Shown: positions 24,266-36,167 of the stretch, in pieces
Layout: each line of letters begins with the position of its first letter
Position numbering within the stretch: the first letter of the stretch is position 1
DNA from: Liolophura sinensis
Taxonomy: Eukaryota > Mollusca > Polyplacophora > Chitonida > Chitonidae
Length of the DNA: 60,000 nt
Reading direction: 5' to 3'
NCBI RefSeq assembly: GCF_032854445.1
Contig: NC_088300.1
Coordinates: 51,870,984 to 51,930,983, forward strand
Position numbers and translations under genes: made by a program
The notes under the pieces: generated by a model
The model's input: only the letters and a program-made list of their open reading frames with translations
Told to the model about the DNA's origin: nothing
Database searches by the model: none

Positions 24266-27236
24266 AAATTGCATACACAAGTAGGGTTCTGCTTACAGTG
24301 GGTGGTGATGGGCAGTCACACCCTGTACTGGAATTGAGCTCCCAGTGTCAGACACCAAATCTTGATGCACTCCAAAATCAAGATAGCTTTATTCATAATT
24401 CGTGGAAAGGACAGTAGATTAGCTGTTGGTCGAACCGTTTGGCAACTCCATTTGACCACCGTCTCTCGAAAGTGATCACACTGCCGCAAGTGATTGTAAT
24501 TGTTGTAAACACTGCCGAAAAGTGGGGTGGGCAGAAGTGGGCAGACTTCCTCAACTTTGCCTTTGCCACATTTCATAGTCTCGCTGGTTCCCTCCACCTG
24601 ACGTCAGATGGCACTAATCGCTTCAGATTCAAGGTACGTAGAATATGCCAGAGACCAGAGTAATTTCTCGGTACAGGTAAGCAAGGATCCCGATAAGTTG
24701 TGACCCAGTATGAAATGACTGACAACAGCTGAAAAATACACTGTCCAACCATTTTTTCCGCACTGAACGGTTGCTATGATGACATGTCTGACAAATCTCT
24801 GTTCACAATGGGCTAAGCAAACTTAAATAACGAACCGTGAAAAGAGTTCTTTTCTAGTAGCAAAGTCATCCAAACAATGGTCATGTTTATGTACACCACA
24901 GCTTTTAAAGCTATATATTAGTGTGCTGTCAGGATGGGGTGGGGGTAGGTTGGCAAACAGGATAACAACTGACTTCACTTCAAAATAATATAAAAACCTC
25001 ATGTAATTGAAATATACTTAGCACTGTTTAGGGTAAAGATAACGATGCACATCTTTTAAATGTGGATTGATTGCCAGCTGAAACCTGAAGATTAACAGTT
25101 GATTGATATAGTGCATATCTCCAATCAGTTTGTATTTGTTGAACCTATGCTTAAAAACAGCACCCTTCGCTGAATGGTCACAGTGTATACACAGCTTTCT
25201 GTCTTGTATTCATATGGTACGTAACTGTGTAATAATGACAATATACACATTTAAGACGTGAACTGTGAAAAACAATTGGGTGGTTACAGTTCTTGACAAC
25301 TGTGAAATGTAGTATTAGTGCCCAAGAATATGTCTATTTATTTAAGTGATAAATGCATTGAAACATGCATGGTTATCAAAACTAGAAGGTACATATATAG
25401 TCATATTTTTAAATTTGTTGGTAATGGGTAGGCTAAAATATTGAAATTAAATACAAAGCATATCAAAAGATTTGTTGGTGGAAGGACATATACACCAATA
25501 ATTGTGACGTATTAAAGGGAAAAAGAAATGAGTTCACAGTTTTGGACCCGTTTGATACAGGCAGGAAGGAGTTTTACGAGCTCCCCATTACGTCCTACAA
25601 TCCACTTGATTTTGTCAAATATTGGATAGAAAAAACCTATTTGGCTTCTATTGCCCTTAAGACTGGCTTGGACGCACATAGTTTTTAGATTTTCTCAACA
25701 TGTTATTGAAAATTAGTTACACAACCATGAAGGTGCCCATTATAGGTGTATGAATTATGCAACAATGTGCAAATAATTGCAGTGACTGTCCCTGTGTCCC
25801 AGTGTTTCTGTGAAACTGTAAGGTATTTGTAATTTGAGGATCACATCCTCAGTAATTCTGTACACCTGTATTGAAATGTGACTGGATTTAATATTACAAT
25901 CTGTCTTTATTATTTTCCATTATATTTCCTTCCTTTCAAACACTGACCACACTGACATGAGTGCTTTAAAAATGCAGTTTCTTATTGTGGGAAATTAATT
26001 TAAGACAAAAGATAACAAAACTGTTGTTGCAGAACCAAAAAATTCAAATAAAATTTCCATCCTTAGCCTACATGCAAGTACGGTACATTACAGATGAGGT
26101 TTATTGAGTGTTATTCACTATGAAAGACATTGAATATATACTGTATAATATGCATTTACATGTATAGTATATTCATTAATATAGTATTAGTAACACATGT
26201 ACACGTATATTCTAGTTGTTTGTCAGATGTTTTTTCCCATTAATTTCAGTCAAGTACATTTATATGGGAGAGGTTTGTTTGCCTGTGGTTGCTCATTTGC
26301 TATGTTTGACATGTTGTTTGATAAAATTATCTTTTGACACAAAACAAAGATATATTATGGTAACAAGGTTTTGAAGCAAATTGCAGGAATTGATTTTACT
26401 AGTTGGAAATTGTCCTGAACTCACTTAATGTCATTGATTTTTTTTATCAAATGTACCTCGTCATGTTATACACCTGGCATGTGCTCATGCTGCGGTATTG
26501 ATTCTGACTCCCATTGTATTAAACAGCATCCATTAAAAGGCTGATATAAGACCCAGTGTTCAGGGCTGACAAAGGCTTGTGCTTTATGCCAGTTCAGGTG
26601 CCCAGTGGTTTGCATTGATCCACCTAATGGTGTAAACACATAATTGTACGCCTTAACACTCTGAGGACTTCTGCTTGTGCCATTGTCACAATACATGTGA
26701 TTATGAATCATGACAGTGAGAATCATAAGGAAAAAGAAAAATCAATGTTCTTGTTGTCTTGTTCACAACAGAAGCAACAGGAGTTAAGCAGATAAGTTTG
26801 AGAATTTTTTCAAGCTGGAAAGAAGCATATTTTTTAATCCCATAAGTGGCGCTATTGTGGAGCAGGACCTCAGGCTGTTCGTACATGTATGTCAAAAACT
26901 GATTGTGGCGCAGTATATACCATGTTACAATGTTTCATATTAGAGTGTAACAATTTAAGAAATTCTTGTTATGACTTGCCCTTGTGCTGAAATGTGAACC
27001 AAACAACAAAAACTACAGAAATGCTATGTAGATGATGTATAAATTCATTATTTTTGTTTTCTGTTACACAAATTTTTTTTTTTTTTGAAAAGAAACAATA
27101 ACATATATTTAAACACATTTTAAGGGAAAGAAATATACTGCATAACAGACAAACACCCCCATAAGATGCAGAATTTAAAAGTGGCCAAGTAAGCCACACC
27201 CACTCCTGTGCCAAAGCTCATGACTCTGCCGATGAC

Positions 27237-27479
27237 TTTGATTGGTGTTTTACGCCGTACTCAAGAATATTTCGCTTATATGACGACGGCCAGCATTATG
27301 GTGGGAGGAAACCGGGTAGAGTCCGGGGGAAACCCGCAAGCATCTGCAGGTTGCTGCAGACCTTCCTACGTACGGCCAGAAAGGAAGCCAGCATTAGCTA
27401 GACTTGAACTCACAGCGACTGCATTGGTGAGAGGCTCCTGGGTCAATACGCTTCACCATCTGAGCCACAGAGGTCCCCC
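27237..27479 (-). mobile_element. SINE (family 1), head to tail core, AAAT tail lost
   Basis: It runs from the conserved tail block (gattggtgttttacgccgta) to a tRNA-like head ending ctgagccacagaggtccccc. It has no AAAT repeat and no target duplication, so the 3' end has been eroded or the insertion was atypical. Confidence 0.85.
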
Positions 27480-28020
27480 GGTGTCCAGTAACAAGGAAAG
27501 CATTGTTAAAGGTTCTAAGAAATAGTATCAAAAGGCTCATATTTTAAACTTAAAATGATATAATAGATATGTCAGCACTTTACTGTTCTTCTCTATATTT
27601 TTTTTTTTTTTGTAAATCAAGAATTGTTTTTGTATTTGGTGTAATTTTCAGGTTATGATCAAAAAACCATAAAAAATATGAAGAATGACATAACACCCAG
27701 CAGTGTACATACATACAAAAAATTGACAAAATGTCCGATTCAAATAACACGAGAGTTTTGTGCCTGATTGCATGGAACCTGTTCCATTTAGAGTGCTGGC
27801 TATAGGGCGTGTTCTAATTCAGTCTGGTGACAGGGGCAGTAGGTCAAAGGAACAAGCTCTCTTTACATGTATATGCTGTCTGGCACTGCTATTTGAGGGC
27901 AGTGTTTTTTTTTCTTTTAACTGTCTTTCACCACAGCCTAAATGAACATTGTGGCTAGCAGTCATTGGTTCAGATCCTGTTCATTCCTGCCAATCTTTGT
28001 TCTCTTTTCTTTCCCTTCAG

Positions 28021-28107
28021 TTACCAAGAAATTATTAGGTACCAGACTTCTGGTCCTAGCAGTCTGTCTACTCCTTACCATTCTTACCAAATTCATTTCG
28101 GATTTAA
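28021..28107 (+). CDS. Possible internal exon of the 23-48 kb gene
   Basis: A very strong acceptor (ttctcttttctttcccttcag) is followed by a frame reading YQEIIRYQTSGPSSLSTPYH then SYQIHFGF. With donor AA|GTATGG at 28107 its two leftover bases plus the first base of the 35966 exon make a lysine codon, so the phases agree. The alternative donor AAG|GTATTG at 28149 uses another frame that reads as hydrophobic (LLVLAVCLLLTILTKFI) and looks less plausible for this gene. The exon is compatible with, but not proof of, a transcript from 23.4 to 48.2 kb. Confidence 0.4.
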
Positions 28108-28703
28108 GTATGGACACTATGGTTGATTTGTGGGAGATCGTGAAGCAAGGTATTGCTGAAGTAGTTTTGTTTTCATTGAAAATATGTTTTGCCACAGTAC
28201 ATGCAATTCACTCATTCTAATATGAATTACATCTACATGTATTATTTTTTGCTCATGTATCCTGGCATAAGTATAGTATGTTTGAATATGATACTTTTTA
28301 GGTGCCATGAGGTCTGACTTATATTTGTATCAGTTTGCTAGGCTTATGTCATATTTCTTATAGATGTGCACAACTGAGAAGTTATAAGAGTGTATCCATA
28401 CATGTTGGAAAATTATTGTTACTGCTCTACATGTGCTCCTTGTTATGTACTAGGGTATGGCCAGCTGTCATGTCCACTTGTCGGGATGGTGTGGGAACCA
28501 GGAGATGGTGTCCACTTTAGGGCTCTTTCTTTATAGCCTAATGACATTTCTGGCCATAGCCATGAAGATATCAAAGACTGGGTTAATTAACAACTAGGGT
28601 CTCACTACATGTAGTTGTGACCACTACTGTATCCTGCTTCTCATGCCACAATTTACTTCCTGGAATGTTGTGCAGTTATATATAAGGCCAACTAATTGTG
28701 CCA

Positions 28704-28762
28704 ACAGAGTAGAGAGGAGAGAGATGGGAGATGAGAAGAGAGAGGAGAGGAAAGAGAGATTA
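28704..28762 (+). repeat. Purine (GA) tract
   Basis: gagaggagagagatgggaga-type polypurine run just before the LINE remnant. Confidence 0.85.
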
Positions 28763-28939
28763 TTGTCAGTGTCCATTTATCGTTGATAATACAACCTCGG
28801 TCAGTCACAAACTATTAATTCTTTTGTTGTGAGTTACATCTACTTCAACCTGTCTTAAAGAATCCTAAGTTGGCTAAAAAGGCATGTCCCGATCACTGTT
28901 TGCCTGCTTACACTGATATTAGAGAAACCCGGGGTCTTT

Positions 28940-30720
28940 TCACAAGAGCATAGAACTGATTTGAATGCTCTTTGGTGAAGGAAGTGGAAAGTTTTTGAAA
29001 GTAGATGCCAAAAGCTGTGTGTACAGACTGCTTGGAAGCCGTATAACTGTATGCAGTTCTAGTTTATTTTTAAATAGAGAAAAAGAGTTGATAGTTTTGA
29101 GATATTAGGGAAGTTTGTTCTATTCTTCCTTTCAGTTGGACAGATAACTCTTGAACAGATAACTCTTGAACCATACATTTGTTATATCCTGACAGCCATG
29201 ATGTCATAGTGTCTTTAGCAATATAGTATGGTCCACTGTGTCAAAACCTTTGGACAGGTCAGCCAAAGTAAAGCTGAATTTGCCCTGTCCCTTGGCCGAA
29301 ACTTATTTTTCGTATACATGTGGTGGCATGCACAGTGGAATGGTTGGGTGGAAATCTGTATTGAGTATTTGTTATAATGGCATTTTTGTCCAGAAAGTCA
29401 ACTAGGCAACTAATGTTTCTACAATCCTGCTGATAGCAGGTATTAACAGTGTTGGGATAACGCCAGTTCTAAACAAAAGATTAATTATATGAGAAAGGGG
29501 CACTGAGATGTACATGTATTCTTAGACCAATTTCAACACAGACATACACATGCCATCAGTGCGTGGGGCAGAAGATTATAGTTTGTGGATAATACATTTA
29601 ACATCGCTCGGAGTAACTGGTGATAGGTTAAAATTTGCATTAGGCGCTTGTTGCAGAAAATCAAGAGGAGATGTCATGGTTTCAGAGATGACAGGTAAAA
29701 TGCTTCCATTTGATTTTGGGTCATTCTATGATATTTTTGTTTTTCCGTGTGTCAGAAACGGTTGAATATTGACCATAAAAATGTGAATCATAGGGAAATG
29801 GTCGTTTATATTAGTTAGTAGTATGCCAGAAAAAAGATGCTGTTCATGAAAGTTAGTGAAAATATTATCAGTCAAGGATGCGGAGGTTGTATTAACATGG
29901 ATTGGTTAGTTATTTGTGTTAGGAAGTACTTACATTTCAAATTATCAAGGAAAAGTGCGGTGGGCATATGCTTGTCTTTTTTGAAAAGGTCATTGTTAAA
30001 GTCACGAAGTAAAATGCTTTTTTTATTTTGGGGAATTTTACCAAGAACAGTTTGTAAGTGCTCGTTGAAGAGTTTTAACGTCTTTTCCAGGGGACCATTA
30101 TGTTGTTACTACAAGGTATTTATCTTTGTTAATCAATTCAGTATCAGTGAAAAGGGATTCATATGGCTTCTCTTCATTACACGATGTATCATTCCATATG
30201 TTACAAGACTTTACGTTATTCCTACAATAAAGAATTACTCCACCACCTTTTCAGTGAGACCTAGACGAGGTAAGTGGTGTAAACTCAGTGATATGAAAGT
30301 AATCTTCTATATCAGGATGCAACCAGCTTTCGGTAAACCCCGAGAACAGAGAAATTGCAATTTAGATTATTTATATATGTGGTTATGTCATTGTAATTAT
30401 TTTTGAGACTTTGGGCACATAAATAACAAGTAGCAAATTGTTTATTTTGGGGCTGGCCTAGAGAAGCTGTGGATTGATTAAAGGTAGATTTCGCAAGATA
30501 CTTGGATTGCGCACTAGCTGTGCAGGCCCATTGTTTCGATTTCGTATTCAGTGTCGCCTGTTGGAGTTCTGTCTATCATTTGTAATGTGGCGCTACTACT
30601 GGAGATAGAGGGATACTCGTTCCTCATCTTGTGATGAAAGTTATAATGAGTGCTGTAGAAAGAAAGGGAGGTAATTACATTTGGGAATGGATCTTGGGTC
30701 AGGAGTTGATCAGCCATAAG
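28940..30720 (-). mobile_element. Decayed non-LTR retrotransposon (LINE), endonuclease plus partial RT
   Basis: Read on the minus strand, broken frames give an apurinic-like endonuclease piece (SLKNNYNDITTYINNLNCNF, then FTESWLHPDIEDYFHITEF and KGGGVILYCRNNVKS). Lower down come reverse transcriptase landmarks: LVDFLDKNAIITNTQYRF followed by NHSTVHATT, and ADLSKGFDTVDHTILLK, which matches the RT motif A (A-D-L-S-K-A-F-D-T-V-D-H) of CR1/Jockey/L2-like elements. Frames are interrupted by stops and frameshifts, and the RT catalytic YxDD region was not found, so the copy is dead. The order endonuclease then RT is the normal ORF2 order. Both ends are approximate. It lies in an intron or intergenic space of the plus-strand gene. 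Confidence 0.8.
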
Positions 30721-31589
30721 GATATAACAATGGACAATAGTAATAAAGGACTACACATATGACGTTAGGTCCATGATAACTGGATATTCTAGCATAACAT
30801 AACCTCAAATAAAGTGGAATCATTGCTTCTAAAAACAAACATATCTTAAATTAGAAGTATAAACAAAAAAATATATATACAGATATTTCATGCCACACGA
30901 TGTTGTTGACATAAAAAAAAAGAGAAAAATGAAAAAATAAATAAATAAATTCCATACCTTGTTATAAGAAAGAAAGACAGAAAAGCCATTCACTCCTGAA
31001 GGAAAATTATTAATAAAAAATTTAAGAAAGGGTAGTAACAACACAGTCAGGATGCGTATATAAATAACTATGCTGCTTTGACAGTAGATTAGGAGTACTA
31101 GGAACAGTCAGCTAATAACTATCAGGATACTTCTGACAGGTTCCCGTGCATATTAAGTCTAGATCAGTTTTAGATTATGTTGAGGTTAGGATTTATAATC
31201 TTTGAAATCAGTGTTTATTTAGGCTATAAAATATACATGTAGGTTAGATTATGTACACAATATGTTCAGCTAGAACACTAAATACTCAAGATTAGACAAG
31301 TTATGACATATTCTATGGCTGAATTGCGTAGTAGGTTTGTGATAAACTCATTTATGCATTATATAAAGTTAATAGCAATTTTAGGTAGCTGCAAAGCTGA
31401 GATCGCTGCCCAGTTATGTCGGATTATTGCTGTGTATTATTTATAATACGCTACAAGCTCAGCTCCACAGTATTGTAAAATTTAATGTTAGTTTACATAT
31501 AAAGAAGAATTTAGGAATGGTACAAATGGGGACTGTATCACATGGTAAACTGACATCAGTTCATTGAAGAATCAGTTGAAAAGAGTAAA

Positions 31590-31826
31590 TGAGTGAGTGC
31601 TTGAGGTTTAACATAGTGCTCAACAATTTTTCAGTCATATGACGATGAAGGAATCCTAAGGGTGTATGTAATGTACCTGCTTGTTACAGGACAGATTTCC
31701 ACTGCTCTTTTATCTAGTGCTGCTTCACTGAGACGACTTACCTAAGGCAAGTAAGGCACCCCGCCCGAGCCATCATACTGATATAGGTCAACCAGTCATT
31801 GCACTATCCCCTTCATGCTGAACCAG
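31590..31826 (-). mobile_element. Truncated family 2 SINE
   Basis: It matches the 3' two thirds of the family (cagtcatatgacgatgaagg, gctgcttcactgagacgact, ccccttcatgctgaac); the tRNA-like head is missing. Confidence 0.85.
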
Positions 31827-32323
31827 TTGAAAAGAAGATCGGGTTAGTGTACTACAGAGTTGAGGTCGTTTGGGTGGGGTCTGGTCAGGTCCATTCTTGG
31901 CGAGGCTGTCCTGAAGACATTCTACTGGGGTGTCTCTAAGGGGAGATGATTGGCTGATAGGTGTACATGTATCTGTTTGTCAAGACAAAGCCTGGTGGGC
32001 TAAAGGTCTGGAGGCAGATGTGTACATCTCAGTGCATACTGTGGACTTGAATTGTTTAACTTGATCACTGAAATTTTTCGACAAGCGATTGGTGGAGTTT
32101 AGTAATTTCTGCACGGTCTCTTTCGTGTTAATTACTTAATAGGTTTATGTCAGATCTTGGGGCTTCATTGTCATTTTCAAGATTAAAAATCCACATTTCT
32201 TGTTGCTCAAGCAATATTGAAATCTCGTGATGAGTTTGCCTCGAATTTGTTGTATCGACTTTGAAGCATCTCACCTTTAATCATTGCACATTATAGCGCC
32301 CAGTGAATCCTCAACTAGCAGGT

Positions 32324-32680
32324 CTAAGTAGATGTAACAATATCTGTGGTGGAGTCATCCAGGCTACTGTGGGAGGAAATATCTTCCCTACACTGATGCT
32401 TATTGCTTGGCATGATGGTACAGTACAGCCAGAGTGACACACAGTACGCTAATAATTGATACGAATTGATTGTTAATGCCAAGTCAAACGATGTCAGAAG
32501 ACATATACACAGAAAATATGCACTAAAGTAGTGGTCTGGTAACAACACCTTCTCAATAACAGCGGTTGACAAACTCACACTTATAAGGTATACATTGGAT
32601 GTCAAATATCGCCTAGCCCATTCATCGATCTTCGATATATAATTTGAGGTGCTTAGACACTCTTGAAACCATCTAGCCAC
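32324..32680 (-). CDS. 118-codon ORF, possible small multi-pass membrane protein
   Basis: An intact ATG-to-TAG frame with a polar N-terminus (ARWFQECLSTSNYISKIDEW), then hydrophobic stretches around YLISVSLSTAVIEKVLL, YFSAYFLCICLLTSF and LLAYCVSLWLYCTIM, and a Ser/Asp/Thr-rich tail. That suggests two or three membrane spans. I do not recognise it, and no promoter or splice evidence is clear. It could be a single-exon gene nested in an intron of the plus-strand gene, a retrocopy, or chance; composition favours real coding sequence only moderately. Confidence 0.35.
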   Translation of the reverse strand: MARWFQECLSTSNYISKIDEWARRYLTSNVYLISVSLSTAVIEKVLLPDHYFSAYFLCICLLTSFDLALTINSYQLLAYCVSLWLYCTIMPSNKHQCREDISSHSSLDDSTTDIVTST

Positions 32681-34083
32681 TAGCCGCCAGTTTGTATAAG
32701 TGAATATTCGTGTACTTGATTAATGACATAGAAGAGCACTATTGTAATAAACTGATTTCAGAGAATTGTATTAAGGGCTTTTGTTACTTCCCTATGTCAA
32801 GTGCATGCAATTTAAATTAATAGGCTGGATTTCTTGGGTTTGATTTCAGTAGCTGTGTAAGATTTGTTGAATGATATCACATGTTGTTAAATTTCTGTTG
32901 AGACTATTAAGAGACTGCTACCAACTGAGACAGAGTAAACTGAGCATGTCTCTTGTCACAAGCTTGGTGCCTTGTAAGCGGTATGTAATTTGAGTAGTTT
33001 GTTGCAAGTAGTGCTGTACTTCTTGACATGAATGGTAGTATAAAAGTGATTGATGTGATCAGCCACCATATATCTCATCACTTATATTTTAGTGTGTCAT
33101 AAAGCTCTACATGTAGAAGGTTGATCCGCATTCATTTGTAGTTTGCAGTTTGGTATGTTATCTCTACAGTATTGCAGATATTGCTTTAACGGAATCCATT
33201 CAAGATTATCATGGAGTAGATTTTAGGTTAATGTAGAAGACTTCCTCTTTTAAAGAAAGCTGTCAGCTAATTTTGTGTTTATTCTGTTCATCAGCGCCCA
33301 TTTTGTGTTACATGTACCTTGCCTGCACAATGCCTCCAGAACTAATAAGCTTAACTTCACCAAATGTGTTTCAAAGCTTGCATGATAACGTGGTACTTCA
33401 AAATTGATCCTGTGTCATCCACTTGTTCGTTTCATTTGCCAGTTGTTTTAGCATTTTAGGACTCTAAAACCTCTCACATTTAATACCTGTAGATAAGTAC
33501 GAATAGCATTAATGGACGGAATGTAACCAGATGTAAACTTAATGTCTCTTTCTGCTTGTTTGTTCGTTCATTTGTTCATCAGTATTTTGCATCGTAATTG
33601 ACAATACTCTGGTCCATGCGATATCTCTTTAAATCCTAGGCCAAATCTAATCAAATTTGGTTTGAGGTTTGTTGCAGTGGAGATACCTACTGTGCTAATC
33701 ATACATCATTCATACAGCTAGGTATGTAGAATCGCCTATCCATGACTTTAATTATGTCTTTTTGATATTAAGGCCCAGTCTTGCTTATTCTTATTCCTCT
33801 CCTCTTCTACATGTGTGACATGCCATTACCTTATGGCTGTGAAACGCAGCCAAACATGTTTTGGTCCCCAAACCCGCTCTTCCACATTCATGTACAAATT
33901 ACCTTGAGAACTTCTGCAGTTCCTTGATGGTATAATTTTCAGTGAAAATGGGAGCAGGAAAGTTTACTTTGCAGGTCAAAAAAGTTATCTGTATATCTTG
34001 AGAAGATATCATCTTGCACGATCTGGCTGGATCTCACACACCCTCTCATTTTTCACCTTTTCATGTGTTATATATGGACACCT

Positions 34084-34090
34084 TCTTGCA

Positions 34091-34130
<40 letters not shown>

Positions 34131-34136
34131 ATATAC
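34084..34136 (+). repeat. TA/TATG microsatellite
   Basis: TATA repeat with TATG interruptions. Confidence 0.9.
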
Positions 34137-34504
34137 GTTAAGCACAAGTTAAATGTAAAGTACACAGTACATAAAGATCACAGCTCCTGGTACACATGCT
34201 ACCCAAGTATGCAGTTTTACGTTAAAATTGTCTCAATTGTGAGCCCACAGGCTCGTTACCAAACTTGGGATGATTCAAGCATTCTCAGCATATGCATGTA
34301 CATTATGTATTATATTCAAGCCACATCATATGTTGGAGTCTCAAACTGCACCGGGTGTTTATGGATTCACTCAGAACAAATAGAACATATGTGGGCTTTC
34401 CAGCCTTCAGCAGTTTATCTTGAAACTGGTAATATTAAATAGAGCAGCAGCAGACAAGAGTCTTGACCTGTATTACACATGTTCATTCCTGTACTATTAG
34501 TTAC

Positions 34505-35200
34505 ATAGTTACACAGCGGTAGGGTACGTAAATATGTGTGACCTCAATAATCCTCATGTGACGCCTCGCCCAATATGAGGAGGATTTACACCCCATATTT
34601 GCTATCCTATCTCTGAGTAACCATGTAGGGGATTTATCCCGCAGAGACCCATCCATTCAGCGTAGAAGACCGTTGTATAGGTGAGTGAGTGAATGAGTGC
34701 TTGGGGTATAGCATTGTGCACAACAATATTTCAGTCGTATGACGACGAAAGAATCCTTAGGGTGTATGTAATGTACCTCCTTGTCGCGGGACGGATTTCC
34801 GCCGCTCTTTTATCTAGTGCTGCTTCACTGAGACGACTTACCTAAGGCAAGTAAGCCGCCCCGCCAGAGCCATTATACCGATACGGGTCAACCAGTCGTT
34901 GCAATATCTCCTTCATGCTGAACGCCAAGCGAGGAAGTTACTACTTCTCTTTTAACGTCTTACGTGTGACTCGACCCAGGATTGATCCTGGATCTACAGC
35001 TCCCGAAATGGACACTCTACGAACTGTGCTATCCAGGACGGTCCGATGTATAGGTGAATTGCTACAGTGATGAGGCCATTGTATTCATAACTCAAGGGAG
35101 ATAACCTACTCAGCAGACACATTTGATGTCGTCTGCAGGATTTGAGAATATACAGGTATCTGTACCCAGATGACCGTTGTTGTTCAAAGAAAAGCTGATG
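34505..35200 (+). repeat. Dispersed repeat, second copy, interrupted by a SINE
   Basis: Paralogue of 7880-8245, split by the family 2 SINE at 34685-35044. Removing the SINE and one duplication copy restores the order of the intact copy. Confidence 0.75.
34685..35044 (-). mobile_element. Family 2 SINE inserted in another dispersed repeat
   Basis: Complete copy of the element seen at 51304, in reverse orientation, with the A-box region at the right end (gaactgtgctatccaggacg). A 13-bp target duplication, GTTGTATAGGTGA / GATGTATAGGTGA, flanks it (34672-34684 and 35045-35057). Confidence 0.9.
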
Positions 35201-35965
35201 TGGGATAAATTAAAAATACACTGTACATGCATTACTATTTCATTTCATGTGCACCTGCATGTAAGAACAGTTGGTATAGTTCTTGGTACAGTTTATGTGT
35301 TATAGCACATTATCATATCTCATGTAGTGCGTAAAGAAACAAACCGATTTGTAATCTTTCATTTATATTATATTTACAGTATACATATCTGTCCTACATA
35401 GGATAGGTATCACACAAAGATGGTTGTTTTGGATATCGACGGTGAAGTGCCTCCAGTGTTCATGAACATATTCTGTGAATTTGAAGATTATATGGGTACA
35501 TGTACAAGAAGCATATGATGAGAAGACCAGATTCCAAGGAATTTATTTCTACAGCTCAGACATTTACGTGTGACCCAGAAGATGGGTGTTGAAACTGTTA
35601 AAACTGAAAACTACCTTCAGTTTTCCATATTAACCAGCAGGAGTTATGTCCCCTGCCTTGGACATGGCGCTAGTGATAACCTGTCTTCAGAACTACATGT
35701 AATATACATGAATTCTGAGGTACATGTATGATAACCAAGTGAATGTCACACACATACATTTATATGTATTATCAATGTGGAATATTTATCACAGTTTTCA
35801 TTTGTTAAACTGGATTAACAAGAGTTGTGGAACTTTACCGTCAGTGATTTGTTGTTACATACGCAGTGTTGACTTCCCTATGTGCATGTGTACCTTGTGA
35901 ATCATTACATGTACCTGGCATGCACTTTAGTTAAATTATCAATCCTGACATACATGTAAATACAG

Positions 35966-36167
35966 GCTTACAAGTTGGCACATGTGCATAGAAGCAGAGG
36001 AGTGGAGGGAATTAAAACTCACAGTTATGGAGGCTCAGGATATTTTACCTGCCTGTGTAGTGCAGGCTCTGAAAGGTTTGAACCTGGACAGTTCCACGCT
36101 TACATGGAACATTGATAACAGCCAGGATAACATTACCTTGAAATTACAGTGGAAACCGGCAAACAAA
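35966..36167 (+). CDS. Internal exon, probably of the 23-48 kb gene
   Basis: This exon has an acceptor ending aaatacag and a near-perfect donor (AAA|GTAAGTG). The 202-nt frame reads LTSWHMCIEAEEWRELKLTV, then MEAQDILPACVVQALKGLNL, DSSTLTWNIDNSQDNITLKL and QWKPANK. A charged helix is followed by a short beta-like segment with spaced Trp residues (TWNID...LKLQWKP). It starts with one base of a split codon and ends in phase 0, while the 43293 exon needs two bases before it, so at least one exon between them was not found. The family of this segment is not recognised. Confidence 0.6.

Noticed and set aside
29837-30406. 189-codon plus-strand ORF
   Set aside because: It is the antisense shadow of the decayed LINE; the minus strand carries the endonuclease and RT motifs.
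35413-35509. Plus-strand frame MVVLDIDGEVPPVFMNIF
   Set aside because: It reads like protein, and an acceptor (ctgtcctacatag) and donor exist, but its phases do not fit the 35966 exon or other candidates. Left unannotated; worth a look if transcripts exist.
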